Position numbers and translations under genes: made by a program. From Acidobacteriaceae bacterium (GTDB lineage: Bacteria; Acidobacteriota; Terriglobia; Terriglobales; Acidobacteriaceae), in NCBI GenBank assembly GCA_003151155.1, contig PLWX01000051.1:4361-45609 (forward strand): a stretch of 41,249 bases of DNA. The letters run 5' to 3'. The notes under the pieces are model-generated. The model ran no database searches, was not told where the DNA came from, and saw only the letters and a program-made list of their open reading frames with translations. Of the stretch, positions 34,557-41,249 are shown in pieces. Every line of letters begins with the position of its first letter. The stretch's first letter is position 1.

Positions 34557-34669
34557 CCTATTTTCAGAATAGCAAGTTGGAGGGGATAAACCGGACACAT
34601 TTCCGGAGTTTATATCTGCTTTGATTGCAGAGATTTAACTGGAAAACGGCGATTTTCTGGGCTTGACAA
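34557..34669 (-). repeat. Intergenic repeat A, copy 2
   Basis: Inverted relative to copy 1 (3441-3553) and the same length. On the minus strand it begins TTGTCAAGCCC, contains ATGTGTCCGGTTTATCCCC and ends CTATTCTGAAAATAGG. It lies just beyond the terminator of the Oar-like receptor gene. Confidence 0.75.
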
Positions 34670-34686
34670 GGTCTGGTGGATACGAA

Positions 34687-34713
34687 AAAGGGGCGGATTA
34701 GATCCGCCCCTTT
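34687..34713 (-). terminator. Intrinsic terminator of the Oar-like receptor gene
   Basis: Perfect 12-bp stem AAAGGGGCGGAT / ATCCGCCCCTTT with a 3-nt loop. On the minus strand it is followed by TTCGT, extending the T run to five. It lies 16 nt after the stop at 34730. Confidence 0.85.
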
Positions 34714-34729
34714 GCTTTGCTGGTTGCAC

Positions 34730-37700
34730 TTAGAACTGGAAGCGAGCAGCGAGTTGAATGATGCGTGGATCGTAGGTGCTGGTGATCTGACCGAACAACC
34801 CACTGTTGATGTTTGTGGAAGGACCTTTGAATTCAGCGTGGTTCAACAGGTTGAACATTTCCCCGCGCAACTGCATGCTGACACGTTCGGTTAGTTTGGT
34901 GGTTTTGGCGATTTCGAAATCGAGATTTGTGTAGCTGGGGCCTCGCAGGTGATTGCGCCCTAAAGATCCATACGGGCTGCCATAGCCGTTCGGGCAGCCG
35001 TTGGTAGCATCTACATACTCGCAATTGTTCGAGAAGGAATTGGGGTTGATCCAATAGGTTCCCATTCCCGAGCCAAAATCTTGAGCATGGCGCGGGTTGA
35101 GGGTAGAGGTGGATCCGACGACGTTGGCGAAAGCGAGATAAGGGTCGCCATCACCGGCAGGCCCGAGCGCGGACGGATCAAAACGGTCACCGAATCGCGC
35201 CGGTACGTCAAACGGGAAGCCGGTTCGCCACGTGAAGATCGGATAAGCGCTCCATCCCTGGGTCAGTTTCTTCCATCCCGATCCCCACCACTTATCTAAA
35301 GCGAGGTCCCAACCGCCGCTGATGGTGATGCGATGACGGATATCGAGATCTGAGGAACTCCTGAATGCGTTGGTATCGAAGGTGGGCGTTCCAGAGTTAC
35401 GTTGGCGGAATCCGGAAGCGTTGTCGATGCTGTGGCCGTAGGTGTACGCCAAGGTGAAGTACGTGTCGCCGAGCGGACCGGTAGCGGTGGGTTGACGAGT
35501 GAGGCTGGCCTCCAGAGCGTTGTAGTTCTGATCGGCGACGTTCCTGAACTCCGGCATACCGGCGAAGCACGAACCCCATTGGGTGAGGCATGCATTGATT
35601 GTGGGGGAATTCTGCTCGTCCAAGTAGCGGGCAGGCGTAGACGCGATCGTGTTTGGATCGAAGGGGTTGATATCGACCAGCGAGGTCAACTTGTGCGACT
35701 CGCTGCCGACATAGGTCAGATCCAAGGTGGTGCCCTTTGCAACTTCGCGCTCAAGGCTCAGGTTGTACTGATAGGTGTACGGAGTCCGGAGGTGTGGATC
35801 GACAATGTACACGGAACCGCCGGTGTTAAACGGCAAAAATCCGGCAGCATTGAAATCGAGGTTGTGATCAACAGGCTTGGAGGGGAACGGATTGGGAACA
35901 CCAGCGGCCGCGAATGGATTGCTGAACCAGTTGAAGCCGGTTTGACCGACGATCGGATCGTAGTTACCGTTCAAGAACACGCCTGCCGAGGAGAAGAATG
36001 GCGGCTGCCCGTTGAACTGCAAGTTGTCCTCGCCTTTGAGGATGTCGTAGAAGACACCGATACCGCCACGAAGGCTGGTCTTGCCGTCGCCCATCACGTC
36101 CCACGCAAAACCGAAACGCGGGGCGAAGTCATTCTTATCCGGGAAATTCGCTCCGGTCGGAGCACCCTTGTCGCCCGGGAAAACCAAACCAGTGGGAGCG
36201 TTGGGGAAGACGGTGGACTGCTGTCCGGGGATGATGGTGAAGCTGCGTCCGGCTGTGTCGAGTTTCGGGGTGCTGTACTCGTAACGAAGGCCGAGGTTGA
36301 GGGTTAACCGGCGGGCGATGTGCCATTCATCCTGGCCGAAAAAGAAGGTGTTCTTGCTGCGGATGTTGGATGGCGCAGAGGGGTATTGATAAACGCTATT
36401 GACGAGACCAAGCAGGAAATCGGCGTAGGAGTTTCCGTTATTACCGCTGGAATCGTAAACGCCAGTGCCGGTGCCGCCCGGTCCCACGAAATCGAACTCA
36501 CCGTTCACATAATAGTCGTACAAGGTGTTGTTCTGATAAGGCGTGAATCCGGCGCCGAACTTCCAATTGTGCTTTCCCTTCACCCAAGAGAACGTGTCGG
36601 CGTAGGAGAAGGTATTGTTGGCTTCAGTGGTGGGCCCCTGCTCGCTATAGCCAACATACAGCCCAGTATCGAAATAGAGGTTTGGCGGACCAGTCGGTTG
36701 ATCTGGGGTGACGCCCGCTCCGAGTTTGGCAGCGGTAAGCGCGGAATTAGCGCCGCTTGGGAGTTCCTGCAAGTTCAGGTTCCGCTGGACGGTGAAGCGG
36801 AATTCATTGAGCATCGCATTGGAAATGGTTCGCGTGTACGCGATGTTCATGAAGTAGTTATGCGAACCGTTGATGTTCGGAAATCCGTTGACCGAAGCGA
36901 AGTCGTAGTTGTTGAACTGATTTCCGCGAATGCCTCCGAGAGTCGCCGAGATCTTATCTTTGTCGGTGAGGTTGTAATCGACCTTGATGGTTAGTTCGTT
37001 GTTGTTGTCCTTGGCGCTGCCCGTCGGGGTGAGGAAACCCGTGGGCGAACTCGGGATCAAGCCTGCGGCGATGTAGTTTTTTGCAACCGGGTCGAACTTC
37101 GTCGGATCGATGAATCCGTCACCGGGAACGTGGCCGGGTGCGACGAAGTAAGGATTCGCATTGAGGAACGAGACCACCCCGGGATCTCCACTGAAATCAC
37201 CGTTCAGTTCAGCAGGGGTGAATACCGGAGTAACACTGGATCCACCATACCGCGCGCTGCCGGGGTTTTCGGTCGCCGTCTGGCGCTGACCCTGATAGCC
37301 AACGAAGAAGAACAGCTTGTCTTTGAGGATCGGGCCGCCGATGGTGCCGCCGAACTGGTTGCGCTTGAGAACGTCGCGGGGCAGCGGGGTCGGATTGGTA
37401 TAGGGGTTCTTGTTGAAGTAGCTGTTGGCATCGAGCGCGTCATTGCGGAAATATTCGAAGGCGCTGCCATGAAACGCATTGGTTCCTGACTTGGTGACCA
37501 CGCTGATGACGCCGCCGCCGTTGCGACCGTACTCGGCGGTGTAATTGTTCTGAAGAATTCTGAATTCAGCGACCGTATCGGGATTGGGGTTGTACACCAC
37601 TCCGTTACTCAACAGGTTGTTGTTCACACCCCCGTCGAGCAGGAAGGTCACAGAATCCGTGCGACCGCCAGCGATGCTGAATGTGCCAGCGCCTCCGTTG

Positions 37701-38218
37701 TCGTCGTTTTGTTCAGTAACGCCGGGTTGCAAGAGGGCGAGCTGGAGAACGTTGCGGCCATTCAACGGCAAATCGATGATAGGACGACTGGTGACGGATT
37801 GGCCGAGGGTGGAGTTGACGGTCTCGACGCCTGCGGCCGTGCCCGAGACATCGATGACTTCCTGGCTGGTGCCGACTTTCATCTTGAGATCGAAACGCAG
37901 GTTCTGGTTGATCTGGAGGGTCTGCGGGTCGGTATTGAGCTTGGCGAAACCTTCGTGCTCGGCGGTCACGGTGTAGATACCGATGGGCAGATCAAGAACG
38001 TGGAAGGTACCGTCCTTATCGGTGGTCGCGGGATGGGCGATGCCGGTCTGCGTGTTGGTCACTGTGACTTTCGCACCGGGCATCACAGCGCCCTGGGAGT
38101 CGGAAACTGTGCCGAGGATGGTGCCAGTAGCCTGCTGGGCGAAGGCTGACGAAGCTGTTAGAAAGAGAGTGAAGGCGACTACGAGCGCGACAGCAATTCG
38201 ATTACGGAGGTTCCGCAA
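34730..38218 (-). CDS. Oar-like TonB-dependent receptor
   Basis: 1162-aa outer-membrane protein of the Oar type, abundant in acidobacteria. Signal peptide 1-27 ending AFA. Residues about 30-115 form a carboxypeptidase-regulatory-like beta-sandwich (GTILGTVSDSQGAVMPGAKVTVTN). The plug follows (LPLNGRNVLQLALLQPGV, GGRTDSVTFLLDGGVNN, YTAEYGRNGGGVISVVTKSGTN), and then a large beta-barrel ending LAARFQF with a terminal Phe. The substrate is unknown; glycans or peptides are common guesses. The start is a TTG with AGGAGAC 7 nt upstream; no ATG exists before the signal peptide. It ends at a strong terminator. Confidence 0.93.
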   Translation of the reverse strand: MRNLRNRIAVALVVAFTLFLTASSAFAQQATGTILGTVSDSQGAVMPGAKVTVTNTQTGIAHPATTDKDGTFHVLDLPIGIYTVTAEHEGFAKLNTDPQTLQINQNLRFDLKMKVGTSQEVIDVSGTAAGVETVNSTLGQSVTSRPIIDLPLNGRNVLQLALLQPGVTEQNDDNGGAGTFSIAGGRTDSVTFLLDGGVNNNLLSNGVVYNPNPDTVAEFRILQNNYTAEYGRNGGGVISVVTKSGTNAFHGSAFEYFRNDALDANSYFNKNPYTNPTPLPRDVLKRNQFGGTIGGPILKDKLFFFVGYQGQRQTATENPGSARYGGSSVTPVFTPAELNGDFSGDPGVVSFLNANPYFVAPGHVPGDGFIDPTKFDPVAKNYIAAGLIPSSPTGFLTPTGSAKDNNNELTIKVDYNLTDKDKISATLGGIRGNQFNNYDFASVNGFPNINGSHNYFMNIAYTRTISNAMLNEFRFTVQRNLNLQELPSGANSALTAAKLGAGVTPDQPTGPPNLYFDTGLYVGYSEQGPTTEANNTFSYADTFSWVKGKHNWKFGAGFTPYQNNTLYDYYVNGEFDFVGPGGTGTGVYDSSGNNGNSYADFLLGLVNSVYQYPSAPSNIRSKNTFFFGQDEWHIARRLTLNLGLRYEYSTPKLDTAGRSFTIIPGQQSTVFPNAPTGLVFPGDKGAPTGANFPDKNDFAPRFGFAWDVMGDGKTSLRGGIGVFYDILKGEDNLQFNGQPPFFSSAGVFLNGNYDPIVGQTGFNWFSNPFAAAGVPNPFPSKPVDHNLDFNAAGFLPFNTGGSVYIVDPHLRTPYTYQYNLSLEREVAKGTTLDLTYVGSESHKLTSLVDINPFDPNTIASTPARYLDEQNSPTINACLTQWGSCFAGMPEFRNVADQNYNALEASLTRQPTATGPLGDTYFTLAYTYGHSIDNASGFRQRNSGTPTFDTNAFRSSSDLDIRHRITISGGWDLALDKWWGSGWKKLTQGWSAYPIFTWRTGFPFDVPARFGDRFDPSALGPAGDGDPYLAFANVVGSTSTLNPRHAQDFGSGMGTYWINPNSFSNNCEYVDATNGCPNGYGSPYGSLGRNHLRGPSYTNLDFEIAKTTKLTERVSMQLRGEMFNLLNHAEFKGPSTNINSGLFGQITSTYDPRIIQLAARFQF

Positions 38219-38362
38219 GGAAATGTCTCCTAGTTTCGGCAGAGTCGTGATGGTGAAACAGTTAGAGCAATCGTGTTGCCGCCGAGCGGCGATGAATTCA
38301 AACGCTTTAAATCAGGCGTCGAAGTGGTTGGCGGGTACGATACGGAAAACCAAAGCTTCTGT

Positions 38363-39793
38363 CTACACTTTTCGGGAGGATTGCATGGCCGCTGCGTGCG
38401 AAATTGCGATGGCTGCCAGCGCAATTACGAGGGGGTAGCACTCCAAGGTGTAACGAGTTTCGGGGTTCTCAAGGGTGCCGAGGAACACGGTGCGAATGAG
38501 AAGGTAGGCGACGACCACGAATAGGTAGCGAGGCCTAGGGCGCAAGAAACATCCGGCGATGGCGAGCGCTACGTAAGCCAAGTTGATTAAGGCGAGGGCG
38601 GCGGGCTTGGCGGAGTTCCAGAAATCGTCCTGATAACCCTGCCACCAGCGGCTGTCGAGAGGCAGGGTTTCGGTGCGCGGACGGAACCACATATCGATGA
38701 TTCGCAATATTGGCAACTGAACGTAATAGCGGATGGGGTGGCGTGACACCCGTTCGCGCGCGAGTTGTTCGAATTGCTGATCGAGTTCGGGCCAGATGGC
38801 GGTGCGGGTCTCGTAGTCGGCGAAGAGCTGGCGGGTGCGAGCTTCTTCTTCCGGCGTGTCATAGGCGCGTTCCGGCAGGAGATTGACGTCGACATCGGTG
38901 CCGGGCATTTGCCAGTAGATGTCTTCGACGGAAACGTATTCGGCCATCCAGGTGCGGACCCAGTGGTTGTAACCGAGTGGGGTGAACTCGTCGAGATCGC
39001 TGGCGTAGCGCGGCGCAAGAGGCTGGAAGTGATCGAAGGTTTTCCAGTTGCGGTAAGTCCAGGGGACGAGTGGCGCGAGGGCGACGACGAGCACTAGGAG
39101 TCCGGCGGCGACTGTCTGCTTGCGCTCGTCTCGCACGCGAATCAAGCGGACGAATAGGAAGAGGCCAACGGCTGCGAGAAGAATTCCGCCATCCGGTCGC
39201 AACAGCGTGGCGAGAGAGATGAAGACACCACAGCCGGTCGAAGCGGAAAAACAAAAGGTAGCTCCGCTCCGAACCCGCATCGGGTCGCGGGTTCTCCGGT
39301 CGCCATGACAATCGAGTGCAACGTAGAGGCACCAGAAGGCGGAGGCAAGGGCGAACACCGAAAGCGTCTCGGGCATGGGAGACGATACGTAGTTGGCGGT
39401 GAAGGGGCAAAGGCAAGCGAGGAAGAATGCAATTTTGCCGGCGCGCTCGTTCATCATGCGGCGGGTGAGGTCGGCGATCACGAAGCAGGTGAGAACGTCG
39501 GCGACGAGTTGCACGAGCATGACGGCGGTGTAGTGTTCACGGCCGAAGAGGAAGAAGCAGAGGGCGAGGAATCCGGGATAGCCGGGGAGGCGGATCCAGG
39601 TGGGTTCGGGATCGGCTCCGGGATGCGAGAAGCCGTAGATGCCGTGATCGATCCAGTTCTTGGCGATGTCGCCATAGATGTAGGTGTCACCGGTGACGTG
39701 TGGGAACTTGACGATGAAGAGCAAGCGTAGGGCGATGGCAAGGAGTGCACCGAGCAGGAGGAGCCATTTCGCGTCGCGGAAGAATCGGAGCAC
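38363..39793 (-). CDS. Membrane glycosyltransferase, GT39/ArnT-like (GT-C fold)
   Basis: 476-aa integral membrane protein with about ten helices. It has DTYIYGDIAKNWIDHG and RLPGYPGFLALCFFLFG after the first helix, the pattern of lipid-linked GT-C mannosyl or arabinosyl transferases. RNWKTFDHFQPLAP lies in the central loop. Residues about 165-185 (DCHGDRRTRDPMRVRSGATFCF) correspond to a GC palindrome at 39271-39294 and look like inserted DNA read in frame. The start is GTG at 39793 with no clear ribosome site. The gene is 144 nt upstream of the Oar-like receptor on the same strand. The acceptor is unknown. Confidence 0.85.
   Translation of the reverse strand: MLRFFRDAKWLLLLGALLAIALRLLFIVKFPHVTGDTYIYGDIAKNWIDHGIYGFSHPGADPEPTWIRLPGYPGFLALCFFLFGREHYTAVMLVQLVADVLTCFVIADLTRRMMNERAGKIAFFLACLCPFTANYVSSPMPETLSVFALASAFWCLYVALDCHGDRRTRDPMRVRSGATFCFSASTGCGVFISLATLLRPDGGILLAAVGLFLFVRLIRVRDERKQTVAAGLLVLVVALAPLVPWTYRNWKTFDHFQPLAPRYASDLDEFTPLGYNHWVRTWMAEYVSVEDIYWQMPGTDVDVNLLPERAYDTPEEEARTRQLFADYETRTAIWPELDQQFEQLARERVSRHPIRYYVQLPILRIIDMWFRPRTETLPLDSRWWQGYQDDFWNSAKPAALALINLAYVALAIAGCFLRPRPRYLFVVVAYLLIRTVFLGTLENPETRYTLECYPLVIALAAIAISHAAAMQSSRKV
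39271..39294. repeat. Palindrome inside the glycosyltransferase gene
   Basis: GAACCCGC (39271-39278), 8-nt spacer, GCGGGTTC (39287-39294), a perfect inverted repeat. It is inside coding sequence and encodes an Arg/Pro-rich loop between two membrane helices. Confidence 0.6.
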
Positions 39794-39904
39794 GTGAGAA
39801 ATATACCGGATTCAAAATGATTGCGAACGATCGTGGGATGGGGAAGAAGAAGCGATTGTTCCGGAATTGGGTTTAAGAAGTTAGAAACTGTCGTAAAAGC
39901 TGAT

Positions 39905-39933
39905 TTGACGCGGGTATAGGCGACACTTACGAT
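39905..39933 (+). promoter_or_regulatory. Promoter of the GH18-like gene
   Basis: TTGACG (39905-39910), 17-nt spacer, TACGAT (39928-39933). The start codon at 39949 is 15 nt past the -10 box, the same short-leader arrangement seen for the kinase gene. Confidence 0.62.
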
Positions 39934-39948
39934 AAGAATCGACTCACC

Positions 39949-41249
39949 ATGCTAAGACCCATTTTTTATGATCCGGACCGGAAACGTTGGCGGCGGTTGC
40001 GCATGGTGCTCGATATCACGGGCGTACTTGCGAGCCTGCTGATCGCGTTCTTCATTGTCAGCATTGTCCGGAACACAAATGTGCCCTCGATCGGGCTGAC
40101 GGAGGCCAAGAAGCCATACAAGGCGTTCAAAGAGAGCCAGAAGCGGAAGTATGTGCGCAAAGTTGGAGCGCACCGTAAGACGAAAGCGGCGCCTTCGCAG
40201 GTGGTGCTGAACGCGACAGAAGGCATCCGGGCGGCGTTTTACGTGGATTGGGATGCGGCGAGCTTTTCGTCGATCAAGCAGTACTACCCGCAGATCGATC
40301 TGCTGTTTCCGGAGTTCCTGCATGTGCTGACGCCGGATGGGCATCTGCAAGGGGTAACGGTGGAGAACAAATTGTTCGATGTGCTGGATCCGAACGGGAA
40401 GTCGCGTCCGGTGGACGACAAGCTGATGCCGTTCCTGAAGGCAGAAAAGGCGGATACCGAAGTCTTTCCACTGGTCAATAACTTCGATCCGATTGAGAAC
40501 GATTGGAAGGATATTGGGGAATTCCTGAATGATCCGGCGGCGCGTCAGAAGTTCCGCAAAGAGATCGATACGTTCCTGACGACCGACAAATATAGGGGAA
40601 TCACGCTGGACTTTGAAGATTTTCCAGTGGAGGCGATGCCAGGGTACGAAGCCCTGGTGGCCGAGTTGTACCAGGATATGCATGCCAGCGGGAAGAAACT
40701 CTACCTGAGCGTACCGGCGAAGAATGAGGACTTCGACTACAAGAACGTCGCGAAAAATGCCGATGGGATGATCCTGATGAATTACGACGAGCACTACCCC
40801 GGAGGCGCAGCGGGGCCGGTGGCGTCGCAAGACTGGTTCGTGGAGAACCTGAAGTACGCGCTGAAGTTGATTCCGCGCGACAAGATCATTTGCGCGATCA
40901 GCAATTACGGATACGAGTGGACGACCGAAGGGAAGGCGAAGCTGCCGCAGGCGGCGCACACGGTTAGTGTGCAGGAAGCGTGGACGAGCGCGGAGGAGTC
41001 GGAAGCGGACGTAGAACTGGATGGCGATGCGATCAACCCGCACTTCTCGTTCATGGAAGGGGAGAAATCGCGACACGACATTTGGTTCACCGATGCGGTT
41101 ACGGCGCTGAACGAGATGCGCGCGGCGGAAGATTTGGGGATCCGGACATTCGCGTTGTGGCGGCTGGGATCGGAAGACCGGTCGTTGTGGAACGTGTGGG
41201 ACCAGCCGATGGATGCGAGTGCGCCGGACAAGCTGAAGGATGTTCCGCC
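39949..41249 (+). CDS. Membrane-anchored GH18-like glycoside hydrolase (3' end outside window)
   Basis: 433 codons are visible. A short cytoplasmic N-terminus is followed by one membrane helix (about 23-41, ITGVLASLLIAFFIVSIV), then a linker rich in Lys, then a GH18-type barrel from about residue 90. GITLDFEDFP carries Asp221 and the likely acid Glu223; the two earlier Asp of the DxxDxDxE motif are missing. DGMILMNYDEHYPGG, KIICAISNYGYEW and IRTFALWRLGSEDRSLW fit the later barrel strands. In known relatives a domain of this kind precedes a polysaccharide deacetylase and a GT2 synthase in one long protein, but the window ends too early to tell. Frame is open to the last base. Confidence 0.85.
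   Translation, partial: MLRPIFYDPDRKRWRRLRMVLDITGVLASLLIAFFIVSIVRNTNVPSIGLTEAKKPYKAFKESQKRKYVRKVGAHRKTKAAPSQVVLNATEGIRAAFYVDWDAASFSSIKQYYPQIDLLFPEFLHVLTPDGHLQGVTVENKLFDVLDPNGKSRPVDDKLMPFLKAEKADTEVFPLVNNFDPIENDWKDIGEFLNDPAARQKFRKEIDTFLTTDKYRGITLDFEDFPVEAMPGYEALVAELYQDMHASGKKLYLSVPAKNEDFDYKNVAKNADGMILMNYDEHYPGGAAGPVASQDWFVENLKYALKLIPRDKIICAISNYGYEWTTEGKAKLPQAAHTVSVQEAWTSAEESEADVELDGDAINPHFSFMEGEKSRHDIWFTDAVTALNEMRAAEDLGIRTFALWRLGSEDRSLWNVWDQPMDASAPDKLKDVP

Noticed and set aside
34359-34600. Two open frames with sequences like VIARSEATWQP
   Set aside because: These are translations of a dispersed intergenic repeat; they have no ribosome sites and cross several repeat boundaries.
39952-41076. 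374-codon minus-strand open frame opposite the GH18-like gene
   Set aside because: The plus-strand frame has a promoter, membrane helix and catalytic motif; the minus frame is Arg/His-rich shadow sequence.

Overview
The window is about 41 kb of a GC-rich bacterial chromosome that reads as ordinary core genome rather than a mobile island. The gene content points to an acidobacterium of the Koribacter/Terriglobia type. The evidence is a 1162-residue Oar-like TonB-dependent receptor with a carboxypeptidase-regulatory N-terminus, a Ser/Thr kinase fused to TPRs, many weak or absent Shine-Dalgarno sites, and an ATP synthase operon that lacks the a and c subunit genes. The assignment is inference from gene style; no rRNA or tRNA gene is present to confirm it.

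Layout. 1-1100 (-): an Rrf2/IscR regulator with an IscR-like operator, followed by cysteine desulfurase (cut by the window edge). 1285-5643: a secreted transglutaminase-like protein, a small putative zinc protein, a single-domain response regulator, a repeat-rich intergenic stretch, a 34-aa basic protein, a secreted metallo-beta-lactamase-fold protein and a secreted Gly/Tyr-rich protein. 5826-9691: an Ada-AlkA fusion for alkylation repair, tsaD for tRNA t6A, a membrane ORF lacking a normal start, and an NAD(P)-binding epimerase-like protein. 9756-17754: a transmembrane Ser/Thr kinase with TPRs, a DegT-type aminotransferase, a PuuD-like membrane protein, hfq-hflX, and a YeiH-family transporter with a strongly structured leader.

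18059-24360 is an F-type ATP synthase operon (b', b, delta, alpha, gamma, beta, epsilon) with a clear promoter and a clear intrinsic terminator. It is followed by a PP2C phosphatase overlapping an FHA-domain gene, 3-hydroxyacyl-CoA dehydrogenase, a small membrane protein, a YycJ-like hydrolase and a zinc-finger membrane protein. 28622-34185 holds pyrD, a PafA-like phosphatase, serS, a one-helix protein, a LolA-like lipoprotein carrier and a small basic protein. 34186-34729 is a second repeat mosaic. 34730-39793 (-) carries the Oar-like receptor and a membrane glycosyltransferase. A promoter then drives a membrane-anchored GH18-like enzyme that leaves the window.

Most noteworthy: (i) a promoter plus two-hairpin leader ending just before the yeiH-like start codon, a candidate cis-regulatory RNA; (ii) two copies of a composite intergenic element in opposite orientations 31 kb apart, one interrupted by about 190 bp of other palindromic repeats; (iii) a palindrome that appears to have inserted in frame in the glycosyltransferase gene; (iv) a 34-aa basic protein gene with a good ribosome binding site; (v) unusual ATP synthase b and gamma subunits.
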